64,000 nucleotides of DNA from assembly GCA_963769905.1 (NCBI GenBank), contig CAVYNG010000002.1, positions 2,294,001 through 2,358,000 on the forward strand, in the 5' to 3' direction. This DNA comes from Bog-756 sp963769905. GTDB taxonomy: Bacteria; Actinomycetota; Acidimicrobiia; Acidimicrobiales; RAAP-2. The translations under genes and the position numbers were made by a program. This document shows positions 34,298 through 42,698 of the stretch, in pieces; positions within the stretch are counted from its first letter, which is position 1; every line of letters starts with the position of its first letter. The notes below the pieces were generated by a model. The model saw nothing but the letters and a program-made list of their open reading frames with translations. It made no database searches and was not told the origin of the DNA.

Positions 34298-34942
34298 TCA
34301 CCGATGCCAAAACAGTAAGTGGGTCACTCCGCTGGGGCTCTGCACGGAGTCGAGATGGAAGCGGTCGAGTACCTCGCTGTGGGACTTCCAGAGGCGTTCA
34401 CCGCGGCCGAGCTCGATTGGCGCAACGGCGATGTGCATCGAGTCGACACGGTCGGCGTCGAGGAACTCGCGGACGGTTGCGACGCCGCCTCCGAGTCGCA
34501 CGTCCTTGCCGCTTGCGGCTTGCTCCGCTTGTCGAAGGGCTTCGGCCGGTGTGGCGTTGAGGAAATGGAAGGTGGTATCGGACAACGTGAACGACGGGCG
34601 GTTGTGATGGGTGAGCACGAACACCGGAGTATGGAACGGCGGAGTGTCGCCCCACCACCCCTTCCACTCATGATTCTCCCATGGGCCGCGCTGGGGACCG
34701 AACTTGTTGCGACCCATGATCTCGGCTCCGATGTTGCGCGTCATGTCGCGGGTGAAGTAGTCGTCGAGTCCTCGACTCCCGCCGGGATCAGTCCGGTTCA
34801 CCCAGCTTGCGGTGGCGCCGGCCCACGAGAAAAGGTCTGCGGGGTTGGCGTGCCCGAAGGGGTGGTCCAGGCTCTGGCCGTCACCGGCGCCGAATCCGTC
34901 CGACGACACGTTGAAACACTGCACCCTCAGCAGCTGAGACAC
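34298..34942 (-). CDS. dihydrofolate reductase family protein
   Basis: A protein of about 214 residues. VQCFNVSSDGFGAGDGQSL, GAEIMGRNKFGPQRGPW, PPFHTPVFVLTHHNRPSF and LGGGVATVREFLDADRVDSMHIAVAPIELGRGERLW identify the RibD-C/DHFR superfamily. The GTG at 34942 is preceded by a GGAGGAGGA ribosome binding site; a 34957 ATG lies within that site. Convergent with the previous DHFR-like gene. Confidence 0.9.
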   Translation of the reverse strand: MSQLLRVQCFNVSSDGFGAGDGQSLDHPFGHANPADLFSWAGATASWVNRTDPGGSRGLDDYFTRDMTRNIGAEIMGRNKFGPQRGPWENHEWKGWWGDTPPFHTPVFVLTHHNRPSFTLSDTTFHFLNATPAEALRQAEQAASGKDVRLGGGVATVREFLDADRVDSMHIAVAPIELGRGERLWKSHSEVLDRFHLDSVQSPSGVTHLLFWHR

Positions 34943-35304
34943 TCCTCCTCCTTCCATTGGTCCGTAAACGGATCAGACGCACACAGAGGATCGAACTCAT
35001 CGGTGGAAGCCGCTCCGGGCAGAAATGGACGCACAACTGGCAGGCCCTCCGGGCGCAGATCTGGTCACACGATATTCGCCACTTCCCCTCACTTTGGCAG
35101 TCCTACCATCGCATTGTGCGAACACCCTGGCCCTACTCCAAGGGGCCGCCGCTCGTGGTCGTGGCCTCGAACACCGTGCTCAAGGAGGGAAGGTGAGGGG
35201 CAACCTGGTACTCGGATCGATGAGTCTCGGTACCGTGACTCGTCTCAACTGACAAGCTCCCCAGGAAGCCTGCGAGCGCACGAGACGAGACCTCGGAGGA
35301 CACC
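34943..35304. other. intergenic region with no gene seen
   Basis: Between divergent genes. No repeat, tRNA or convincing frame. Probably holds the promoters for both neighbours. Confidence 0.5.
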
Positions 35305-36120
35305 ATGACGACCTCAGCCGGCAACGCGAGCAGCAATCTCCCCGGCAAGCCGCCAGTCGTCGACCTCGCCATCTGGCAGGCGGCTCGCGAGGAGCTGTTG
35401 GTCACCGAGAAGGCGCACACCCGTGAGGGCGACGCGATCGCCGCGGCCCGGCGACGGCTGCCGATGGTCGAGCTCGACGGCGCGGTCGAGGTCACCGGGG
35501 TCGATGGGCCGGTCCCGTTCCTCGATCTGTTCCAGGGTCGCGACGAGCTGGTGATCTACCAGCACATGTGGTTCGACGGCGCGCCGAACCAGGGGCAGTG
35601 TGAGGGCTGCACCACCGTGGCCTGGCACGCGAAGGACGCCGTCTACCTCAACGCCCGGGGCGTCTCGTTCGCCATCCTGACCTCCGGCCCGTGGGACGAG
35701 GTGGCTCCCTACGTCGAGTTCATGGGTTACACCCAGCCCTGGTACTCGGTGCGGGACGTGGACGCGCCGGTCGGTGGAGAAATGGGGCACATCCTCTGTT
35801 TCCTGCGCGACGGCGACCGCGTGTTCCTCACCTACTCCACGACGGGCCGTGGTATCGAGCCGGCCAACGGATCTTTCGGCCTGCTCGACATGACGCCCTA
35901 CGGCCGCGGCGAGGCGTGGGAGGACAACCCCGAGGGCTGGCCCGTGATCGGTGATGTCCGCCAGGAGTACCCGTCCGAGGGCGGCCAGGCCTGCTGGTAC
36001 TGGCGCTCGGACGCCGGCGGCGTCGCCAGCTGGGGCCCGACCAGCCGGCCCGTGCCGCAGTGGACCCGCCCCGGCGCGACCCCCGTGGAGACCCTCGGCC
36101 GTCAGGGCCACCGCCTCTGA
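35305..36120 (+). CDS. DUF899 family thioredoxin-like protein
   Basis: A 271-residue protein. LPMVELDGAVEVTGVDGPVPFLDLFQGRDELVIYQHMWFDG, a CEGCT motif, FAILTSGPWDEVAPYVEFMGY and VFLTYSTTGRGIEPANGSFGLLDMTPYGRGEAWED are the DUF899 (AhpC/TSA-like) signature. Function unknown; relatives lack proven peroxidase activity. GGAGG precedes the ATG. Confidence 0.92.
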   Translation: MTTSAGNASSNLPGKPPVVDLAIWQAAREELLVTEKAHTREGDAIAAARRRLPMVELDGAVEVTGVDGPVPFLDLFQGRDELVIYQHMWFDGAPNQGQCEGCTTVAWHAKDAVYLNARGVSFAILTSGPWDEVAPYVEFMGYTQPWYSVRDVDAPVGGEMGHILCFLRDGDRVFLTYSTTGRGIEPANGSFGLLDMTPYGRGEAWEDNPEGWPVIGDVRQEYPSEGGQACWYWRSDAGGVASWGPTSRPVPQWTRPGATPVETLGRQGHRL

Positions 36121-36319
36121 CGCGGGTTCAGTCGGGGCTGGACGTGCCAATGCCTCAGGGCCGTCACGTGACCGCGCGCAGTTGACCGATGTCGTGCGCC
36201 GACTCGATCGGGCCATCGGGAGACGATCCCACGGAGCTGACACTGGATCTGGGCTGCCCCCTTGCCTACGAGCCCTCGGGATGCTCGAGTCCATGGGGGC
36301 GACGGACCGCAACGTCCGG

Positions 36320-36571
36320 CTCGTACTGGAGCAAGGCACCGCTCCTCCAGAGAGGCGCGGTACAGCTCGATGTGGGGACGGGTGGCTTCGAGGAGGTCCA
36401 CGTGGGCGCCCGTGGCCCACCGGAAGAAGGAGCGCAAGTCGTGCCGATAAGCATCGAGCGTCCGTCCGTGTATGTGGCCAGGAAGGCCGCTGCGGCCATC
36501 TCAGACTCTCCGAGTTGATAGGGCTCGGCGACGAGCGCGGGCAAAGCAGCAGGTGAATCGAAAATGGACAT
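36320..36571 (-). pseudogene. tyrosine recombinase remnant (N-terminal SAM-like domain)
   Basis: GGAGG precedes the ATG at 36571. The first frame encodes MSIFDSPAALPALVAEPYQL and AAAAFLATYTDG; after a one-base shift the next frame gives TLDAYRHDLRSFFRWATG and RPHIELYRASLEERCLAP, the core-binding domain of phage-type integrases. Homology then stops, so the catalytic domain is lost. It marks an earlier insertion event in this accessory stretch. Confidence 0.75.
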
Positions 36572-36711
36572 GGTCTTCCTCCTGATCGTGGGAAGACCAC
36601 CCAGATTCGACGTCAACGCTGAACACTCGCGTGGACCTGCTGGCTCACTAATTGACCGTCGCTCCCAGGGTCCGGCCGGCTCCGCTAACCCTTCAGTGCA
36701 TCGCTCATGCG

Positions 36712-38112
36712 TCAGGCCGGCACGGCCCCGACGATGTCGGCGACTTCGAGCCCGAGACCTGGCAGTGATCCCGTGAACCAGGCGTCACCGAAGCTGAACA
36801 CCCCACCGTCGCGCCCGATGAGTAGGTAGCCGAGTCCGTCCGAGGAGGGCACGATGCCCACGATGTCCGATACGGCTACGCCGAGTGCCGGAAGGTCGCC
36901 GAAGTTGGCCGCGTCGCCGTAGGTGGTGACCGAGCCGTTCGCTCCGACCACCCAGTAGCCACCGCCGTCGGGTGTTGAAGTGATGGCCGCTGCACCGGCC
37001 GGTGCATTGCCCGACCAGTGGGCGTCCCCGAAGGCGAAGACGCTGCCGTCGGACCCGACGAGGAAGTAGCCCTTGTCGTCGGAGGTCCTGGCGATTCCGA
37101 CGATGTCGGAGACTTGGAGACCGATGCCCGGTAGCGAGCCCAAGAATGGTGCGTTGAAGCTGAAGACCCCACCGTCGCGGCCGACCAGCAAGTAGCCGCT
37201 GTCAGTCGAGGTGGGCACGATGCCCACGATGTCCGAGACCGCGACTCCGACGCCCGGGAGGGAGTTCACGAACGGCGCATCGAACGCGAAGACCCCACCG
37301 TCGCGGCCGACCAGGTAGTAGCCGGTTCTGGTCGCCGACGGCACGATGCCGGCGATGTCAGAGACATGAACCCCGAGACCCGGCAGCGAACCGTAGAAGG
37401 CACCGCCGAATGCGAAGACGCCTCCGTCAGCACCAACCAGGTCGTACTTGCTGCTCACGGTTCCACCCGGCGGCACTCCCGGCGCGGCCTTCCAGAACCT
37501 GACGCCCGCGATGAACGGGTAGCCCTCTCCACTCCCACCTGGCGCGTTGTAGACGATGGAATGGAGCGCGACGACGTCGCCGGTGTATCGGGTGTCCCAG
37601 ACCATTCCATTGCCCGCGTCGATCCCAGAGTGCACGTACTGGGTCACGTCGCTCCCCGATCCAAAGAAGACGGCGTCGCCCGGCAGGAGATCGGCCTCGT
37701 TGAAGATGAACTGCTCGCCGTCGTTCGGGAACGGCTGCCCGCCGCCGGGGGGTACCAGATCGCCGGTGCCCTGGTACACGGCGTACTGGGCGAAGCTCAT
37801 GCAGTTGAAACCTGGCGCCGAGCACCCTCCCCCGTTGGTCGGTCCGTTGATGCCACCACCGCTTCCGCAGTAAGGGACTCCCGCCTGCGAGGCAGCCGCG
37901 GCGACGATCGCGTTCTGCTGGCTGACAGCAGGATGCAGCCGGACATGCGAGGCGGCAGAAGCCGGGGCGGAGGTAGCGACGAGGGCGGGTAGGACCACGC
38001 CGACGCACAACATCAGTGCGAGGAGCCATGCGGTCGAAAAGCGAAATGACGGTCGGACGCCCTCTTTGACGTCCCCCTCGATGGGTCCCGCAGGCGCGCT
38101 CGTATCCACCAT
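36712..38112 (-). CDS. secreted NlpC/P60 peptidase with beta-propeller-like repeats
   Basis: 466 residues. A signal segment lies at about 27-55. Residues about 60-205 form an NlpC/P60 domain with the catalytic Cys in FNCMSFAQYAVYQG and His in YVHSGIDAG. The C-terminal 250 residues contain six repeats of about 43 residues of the form GG-V-F-x-F ... GSLPGLG-V-x-VSDIVGIVP ... GY-x-LVG-x-D. The fifth unit is more divergent. Likely a cell-wall hydrolase with a binding propeller. No cell-wall genes are adjacent. Confidence 0.87.
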   Translation of the reverse strand: MVDTSAPAGPIEGDVKEGVRPSFRFSTAWLLALMLCVGVVLPALVATSAPASAASHVRLHPAVSQQNAIVAAAASQAGVPYCGSGGGINGPTNGGGCSAPGFNCMSFAQYAVYQGTGDLVPPGGGQPFPNDGEQFIFNEADLLPGDAVFFGSGSDVTQYVHSGIDAGNGMVWDTRYTGDVVALHSIVYNAPGGSGEGYPFIAGVRFWKAAPGVPPGGTVSSKYDLVGADGGVFAFGGAFYGSLPGLGVHVSDIAGIVPSATRTGYYLVGRDGGVFAFDAPFVNSLPGVGVAVSDIVGIVPTSTDSGYLLVGRDGGVFSFNAPFLGSLPGIGLQVSDIVGIARTSDDKGYFLVGSDGSVFAFGDAHWSGNAPAGAAAITSTPDGGGYWVVGANGSVTTYGDAANFGDLPALGVAVSDIVGIVPSSDGLGYLLIGRDGGVFSFGDAWFTGSLPGLGLEVADIVGAVPA

Positions 38113-38171
38113 TGTCAGGCATCGGCCGACGCTTCCACGAACTTGAGGATGTGTGAGGACTCGCTCCCAAA

Positions 38172-39051
38172 ATGAGATACCCGCTGGTCCAAGAGCTTGC
38201 CGCCCAGGGGTTCCCGGTGCGGCTGACCTGCGGGGTGCTGACGTTCTCTTCCCAAGCCTTCTATCGATGGCAGTCCGACCCGATCTCGGACCGGGACTGG
38301 GACGACGCCCACCTGACCAACGCCATCGTCGACATCCATCGGGACGACCCCGAGTTCGGTTACCGCTTCATCGCCGACGAGCTCTGCCGCGCCGGCCACG
38401 ACGTGGGCGAGGGGCGGGTCCACCGCCTGTGTCGCGAGCACAAGATCTGGTCGACGACCACAAGAAGGGCCGACGCTCCAGCGGCAAGATCCCCGGACCA
38501 GCGGTCCACGACGATCTGGTCAACCGGGACTTCAGCGCCCCTGCCCCGAGCGTCACCTGGTTGACCGACATCGCCGAGCACCCGACGGCCGAGGGCAAGC
38601 TCTACTGCTGTATCAAAGACGTCTTCTCGAACCGGGTCGTGGGCCACGCCCTCTCGGATCGGATGACGGCCCACCTCGCCACCTCCGCCCAGCGTTCGGC
38701 GATCGCCCGCCGCCAACCGCACGGCACGGCACGGTGATCGTTCACTCGGACAGGGGCGGTCAATTTCGTTCCCGAGCATTCCGAGCAGTGCTCAAGGCCG
38801 ACAAGCTCACCGGATCGATGGGTCGGGTGTCCTCGGCCGGTGACAACGCGGCGATGGAGTCGTTCTACGCCCTCCTCCAGAAGAACGTCCTCAACCGTCG
38901 CCGTTGGAGGACCCGCAGCGAGCTCGCCTATGAGATCGTCGACTGGATCGAGCACACCTACAACCGTCGCCGCCGCCAACGAGGTCTCGGCAAGCTGACC
39001 CCGGTTGAGCTCGAACTCGCCTTCACCGATCCGCTGATGGATGTCGCCTGA
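38172..39051 (+). pseudogene. IS3-family transposase orfB in three frames
   Basis: Three successive frames make one transposase. The first has MRYPLVQELAAQGFPVRLTC, FGYRFIADELCRAGHDVGEGRVHRL; the second VTWLTDIAEHPTAEGKLYCCIKDV (first catalytic Asp); the third VHSDRGGQFRSRAFRAVL and DNAAMESFYALLQKNVLN (second Asp and Glu). Shifts lie near 38,450 and 38,720. No orfA is found upstream, so the element is 5'-truncated. Inactive. Confidence 0.85.
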
Positions 39052-39089
39052 CAACAAAACCACCGTCAACCAGACTCAGAGCAGACCCT

Positions 39090-39159
39090 ATTGAGGTCCC
39101 GTCGCCAAGCGGCGGACCCTCAACCCAGTGTCATTGGACCCTCAGCCCAGTGTCATTGT
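39090..39159. repeat. short dispersed repeat, doubled end
   Basis: A 46-bp sequence beginning TATTGAGG and ending CCCAGTGTCATTG recurs, about 87 percent identical, around the IS30 element (left part 46770-46795, right part 48041-48074). Here its last 23 bases are present twice in tandem (39114-39136, 39137-39159). Confidence 0.7.
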
Positions 39160-39237
39160 TCAGGGATACCGTTTGACACCCACCTCTTTAGCTGAGACGG
39201 TTTCTGCAACACATGTTGCTGCCTAGGAGGTGGGTCG

Positions 39238-39552
39238 ATGCATTTCGTCGTACTGGGAAGCCACTCTGCTGAGGTGTGCCCGACCAGCAACGCCAAGTCG
39301 AAGGCGCTGCTCCTTGAGATAGGGCCACAGATTCCGGCGATTGCCGAGAAGCACGGCGTGAAGATTGTCGCCGGACCCTTCGTAAATCGAGAGCACTTGA
39401 CGGTCGTCATCGCTGAGGCAGAGCGAGCAGAGGCTCTGGACGCCTTCGTTGTGGAATCACGCCTCGCCCAGTGGAACACGGTCCGTGTCATTCCTTCTCA
39501 CCCGATGGAAGTGGGCATGAAGGAAATCGCGCAGGGATCGTCGCTCTTCTGA
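39238..39552 (+). CDS. uncharacterised YCII/DUF3303-like small protein
   Basis: A 104-residue protein. HFVVLGSHSAEVCPTSNAKSKALL, HGVKIVAGPFVNREHLTVVIAEAERAEALDAFVVES and WNTVRVIPSHPMEVGMKEI suggest a ferredoxin-like barrel. The active role is not known. GGAGG is seven bases before the ATG. A strong hairpin follows. Confidence 0.7.
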   Translation: MHFVVLGSHSAEVCPTSNAKSKALLLEIGPQIPAIAEKHGVKIVAGPFVNREHLTVVIAEAERAEALDAFVVESRLAQWNTVRVIPSHPMEVGMKEIAQGSSLF

Positions 39553-39555
39553 GTT

Positions 39556-39595
39556 CACCCTGCCCCCCGCCCCCCCTTAATCGGGGGCCAGGGTG
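39556..39595 (+). terminator. hairpin terminator
   Basis: CACCCTGCCCCC pairs with GGGGGCCAGGGTG (one bulged C) across a loop of about 15 bases just after the stop codon. The 430 bases from here to 40032 contain no supported gene. Confidence 0.6.
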
Positions 39596-40032
39596 TCAAG
39601 TCCAGAGCGCAGGTAGGCGGTACCTGCTCTCAACAGACCCAACAACGGGATCCTACGCGCCGGAGAGCCAGCATCAATCGGGGCACTGCCGACGACGCTC
39701 GAAATGAGGTCGCGGCTTAGATGAGGGCTACCCTGCTCTGGGGACCGGTTCCTTGGAGCGACTCATCCGCTCCGCGGCGGAGCGCTTCGGACCGGCACCT
39801 ACGGTTTCGGGATCGGGCCGTCCGACTGCCCTTGGATCGGTCCGGTTCCGAGCCCACAGCGCTGTCCCGCATCGGCGCGTAACCGGCAGCGATAGGGGTC
39901 ACCCCGACACGAACGAAGGCGGAACGCCGTAACGCTCACACCGCTGCGTCATTGCGAGCGTTTTGAAGTCCTTCTCAATGGCGTGCCCGCCGTTCAGGGC
40001 TTCAAGGATTGCGATTGTTATTTTTCTGGCTG

Positions 40033-40075
40033 GCAGTCCCAACGGGGTTCGAACCCGTGTCTCCACCTTGAGAGG
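40033..40075. repeat. left attachment site (attL)
   Basis: A 43-bp copy of the tRNA-Glu 3' end, identical to 51094-51136. The rest of the tRNA is missing here. Confidence 0.88.
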
Positions 40076-40254
40076 TTCTCCCAAGCACGCACGCGAAATC
40101 GTTTCTGGCCTTGTTTTGTACGGCCAGGAACACCCACTGACGTCTGCGACTGCGCGATAACCGCGTATGGAATGCGCCCCCTCACTGGCGCTCGATCGCG
40201 CGCGCCCAAAGTCCTCCACCAAGCGCAACTCCCCCACCAGAAAGGCAACTCCGA

Positions 40255-40422
40255 ATGACCACAGCCACCGAAACCGCAGCAGACCGAGCAGCCTCCTGGG
40301 CCGCACTCACCCCCAAGGAGAGGCGGGCGCAGGTACACCAGGACGCCCTCGACGGCCTCGACAGGCTCCGCGAGCAGATCGTGGAATACCGAGACGCGGA
40401 CCTCGCCGCTTTCGGCGACTGA
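40255..40422 (+). CDS. 55-residue hypothetical protein
   Basis: A short gene with AAAGG about eight bases before the ATG. The product is helical and charged (ALTPKERRAQVHQDALDGLD, then EQIVEYRDADLAAFGD), similar in style to small phage or plasmid proteins. No family recognised. First gene after attL, same strand as the following cluster. Confidence 0.5.
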   Translation: MTTATETAADRAASWAALTPKERRAQVHQDALDGLDRLREQIVEYRDADLAAFGD

Positions 40423-40521
40423 TGCCCGGACTGGCCGAACCGGCCCTGTGGGCGGCGATGGTCACGACGGTCAGAGAGCAGACCCCGGCAACTAACCGAA
40501 CAAAGCACAAAGGAAGTGAAA

Positions 40522-40914
40522 ATGACCTACAACACAGACGACACCAGCGGCGAGGGGGGCGAGTCAAACCTCACCCCAGGGCAGACAGCGCTCGACGCTG
40601 CCGCGAAGGCGTATCAGCTCGCCCACGAGACCATCGCTATGGAGCAGGCGGCAGCCGCCCGCGAGGCCGCGAACATTCCGCCGAACATCGGGAGCATGGA
40701 CACTCCGGCCATCGAGTCGACCTACAACCCAGCGGACCCCAGCGACCCCTTCGCTGGCATGTCGGCCAAGAAAGCCCTGCAAAGCATCCATGCCGCTGCC
40801 GTATCAGAAGGTGCCACACGCGATGATGCGATGGCGTTGGCGATCAACTACAGCAGTCGCCAGGCCATGAAGGGCGATCCACGGTTCATCCACCGCGACG
40901 CGCATGGCGCCTGA
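40522..40914 (+). CDS. hypothetical island protein
   Basis: A protein of about 130 residues with GGAAGTG before the ATG at 40522. It is acidic and Ala-rich: LTPGQTALDAAAKAYQLAHETIAMEQAAAAREAANIPPN, then KKALQSIHAAAVSEGATRDDAMALAINYSSR. No domain recognised. It overlaps the next gene (TGATG), so the three genes to the WhiB gene are translationally coupled. Confidence 0.7.
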   Translation: MTYNTDDTSGEGGESNLTPGQTALDAAAKAYQLAHETIAMEQAAAAREAANIPPNIGSMDTPAIESTYNPADPSDPFAGMSAKKALQSIHAAAVSEGATRDDAMALAINYSSRQAMKGDPRFIHRDAHGA

Positions 40915-41210
40915 TGCACGCAGGATCGGTAGCCGTACCGCTCCCGACGAGCTCAGGGAACATCGGCCCAGCAGGACCGACCGTCTTCTACATGGGCCTC
41001 ACGGCCTACGAGACGGTCGGCTCTGCCAATGTCACCATCGTCGTCCAGGAGGGAGGGTCCAGCGGCAAGGTGATCGACGTGGCGGTCATCACCAAGGGCA
41101 CGTCAGTTGACCCCCACTGGTTCGGTCCTAATGGAATCCGAGTGAACGGCCAGTTGTACGTCACCGTGTCCGGGAGCGGGACGCCGGGTGGCGCTGTGTT
41201 CGTGCGGTGA
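40914..41210 (+). CDS. hypothetical beta-rich island protein
   Basis: A 98-residue protein with strands around TVFYMGLTAYETVGSANVTIVVQEGG, GKVIDVAVITKGTSVDPHWFGPNGIRVNGQLYVTVSGSG. The pattern resembles small phage structural or decoration proteins, but that is only an impression. ATG overlaps the previous stop by one base; its own stop overlaps the WhiB start (GTGA). Confidence 0.65.
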   Translation: MHAGSVAVPLPTSSGNIGPAGPTVFYMGLTAYETVGSANVTIVVQEGGSSGKVIDVAVITKGTSVDPHWFGPNGIRVNGQLYVTVSGSGTPGGAVFVR

Positions 41211-41518
41211 CAGTCGCTCCTACTGAGTGGCTCATGGACCCGGACGCTCCTGAGCTGCCCAGCCTCGAAGATCTGCTCCGCAAGCCCGAGTGGATGAGCC
41301 GCGCCGCGTGCGCCGGCATGGGAACGCGCCCGTTCTTTCATGGGCGTGGCGGGGATCGCGGGGACGCTGCCAAGGCCGTCTGCGCCGGCTGCCCAGTGCG
41401 CGAGGAGTGTCTCGCCTTCGCGCTGGCGGACCCTCTCATCCTCGGAATCTGGGGAGGGACGGGTGCGGCCGAGCGCGCGAAGATGCGTGGCGCTGCCGCG
41501 AATGGCGCGGTTGCCTAG
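41207..41518 (+). CDS. WhiB-family iron-sulfur regulator
   Basis: A 103-residue protein with four cysteines in the WhiB order: C35 (RAACAG), C59, C62 (CAGC) and C68 (EECLAFAL), followed by GIWGGT at 80-85 and a basic helix (AERAKMRG). It binds a [4Fe-4S] cluster and sigma region 4 in relatives; WhiB proteins are common on actinophages and plasmids. Probably the regulator of the island. Translationally coupled to the upstream gene. Confidence 0.92.
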   Translation: MTVAPTEWLMDPDAPELPSLEDLLRKPEWMSRAACAGMGTRPFFHGRGGDRGDAAKAVCAGCPVREECLAFALADPLILGIWGGTGAAERAKMRGAAANGAVA

Positions 41519-41608
41519 CTGACCTCTTCGCCCCGGACGAGGGGCAGCGAAGCGCCGGAGGGGATCCACTACGGTTCCGGCCCAAGCGCGAGAGGAAGGA
41601 CTTGGGAC

Positions 41609-41857
41609 GTGGCCTTTGGAAAGAAGCAACAACAACGGGAGCCGATGACAGCGGAGCAGAAGATCGCCCAATACATGGCGGTGGCTGAGTCGGAGCTGCG
41701 TCGATCTGGCAAGGCCGGCCGGTTGGAGGCTCAGACCGTGCACGCCACGAGGGCAACAGCTGCTGCGACGATTGCTCAGGTCTTCATCATGCAGTCAGGT
41801 CAGCGGCCGACAACCGCAGAGGTCGAGGAGAGCCTCGCGGCCGAGGCCGACGAATGA
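41609..41857 (+). CDS. hypothetical island protein
   Basis: An 82-residue helical protein starting GTG at 41609 behind AGGAAGGA. FGKKQQQREPMTAEQKIAQYMAVAESELRR is followed by TATAAATIAQVF-type sequence and an acidic tail. No family recognised. An ATG overlaps its stop (41854) and opens a frame that soon becomes disordered where the TetR cargo begins. Confidence 0.65.
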   Translation: MAFGKKQQQREPMTAEQKIAQYMAVAESELRRSGKAGRLEAQTVHATRATAAATIAQVFIMQSGQRPTTAEVEESLAAEADE

Positions 41858-42033
41858 CGTATCACTCAACGCCGCTGACCAACTCAGGAGATTTTCCACC
41901 CCCCTCCGGCGGACTCGGGGACAGCCCCCGAACGGCACCTCGGAGGCATGCCCCACATGACTATTGCACCGACAAAGTGGGACACCTCGGGTCTAGCGGC
42001 GAAGTCGGCAGTCGGACCCACCGTGCGCTCCTA

Positions 42034-42666
42034 CTAGCTGCTTCGAAGTCCGGTGAGCAGCCGGTCCATCGCAGCGACGGCTTCGTCGCGGGCCGCTGGG
42101 GGATCCTCCGCGTTGGCGATGAAGAGGGCTGCTTCGTCTGCGGTCGCGAGCAGGAGGTGGGCCAGGACTTCCAGCGGTTGCTCGGGGAGCGAACCGTCCA
42201 CGACGGCGAGCTCGAGCATGGCTTGGATTCCGCCGAGGCCGTAGCGCGCCTCGATCGCTCGCCATTCCTGCCAGCCGAGGACGGCGGGACCGTCGATGAG
42301 GAGGATGCGTTGGACCTCGGGGGTCAGTGAGGCATCGAGGAACCCGAGGAGCCCCTCTCGGAGTAGGTCGAGCGGTGATGCTTCAACGAGGTTGGCACCG
42401 GCGGCGGCGACGAGGTCCTCCTCTACTGCTTCGAACACGGCGACGAACAGAGCGCGCTTGTCGGCGAAGTGGTGGTAGAGCGCGCCACGGGTGCCGACGG
42501 CGGCGAGTGCGACGATCTCCTCCGTGCTGGTGTCGTGGTAGCCGCGTACGACAAAGAGCTGGCGGGCGGCAGCGACGAGCGCGTTGCGGGTGGCCTCGGC
42601 TCGCTCGGCTACGGCAGCGGAGGGCGCCTTGCGCACCATCCCGCTGTCTCGTTGACCGGATGCCAT
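42034..42666 (-). CDS. TetR-family transcriptional regulator
   Basis: A protein of about 210 residues. The N-terminal helix-turn-helix reads TRNALVAAARQLFVVRGYHDTSTEEIVALAAVGTRGALYHHFADKRALFVAV, classic TetR. The C-terminal ligand domain follows, with RILLIDGPAVLGWQEWRAIE, the TetR_C type seen in P450 or steroid regulators. The ATG at 42666 lies six bases after a CATACT box inside a palindrome shared with the divergent P450 operon, so it likely represses both. Confidence 0.92.
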   Translation of the reverse strand: MASGQRDSGMVRKAPSAAVAERAEATRNALVAAARQLFVVRGYHDTSTEEIVALAAVGTRGALYHHFADKRALFVAVFEAVEEDLVAAAGANLVEASPLDLLREGLLGFLDASLTPEVQRILLIDGPAVLGWQEWRAIEARYGLGGIQAMLELAVVDGSLPEQPLEVLAHLLLATADEAALFIANAEDPPAARDEAVAAMDRLLTGLRSS

Positions 42667-42671
42667 GCGAC

Positions 42672-42698
42672 CAGTATGGTCCACATACTGCCTGTATG
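42672..42698. promoter_or_regulatory. divergent leaderless promoters and TetR operator
   Basis: CAGTATGGTCCACATACTG (42672-42690) is a perfect palindrome with 7-bp arms and a 5-base spacer. Each arm holds a CATACT -10 box pointing outward, and each is followed by six bases and an ATG (42666 minus, 42696 plus). A third half-site GTATG (42694-42698) overlaps the plus-strand start. The regulator would block both promoters at once. Confidence 0.72.

Noticed and set aside
38112..39054. TTGTCAGGC at 38112 and GCCTGACAA at 39046 as inverted ends of the IS3 element
   Set aside because: Only 9 bp, the right copy overlaps the transposase stop codon, and the IS3 orfA would be missing; likely coincidence.
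40033..40075. Second tRNA-Glu gene
   Set aside because: Only the 3' half is present; acceptor 5' strand, D-arm and half the anticodon arm are missing. It is the attachment-site copy.
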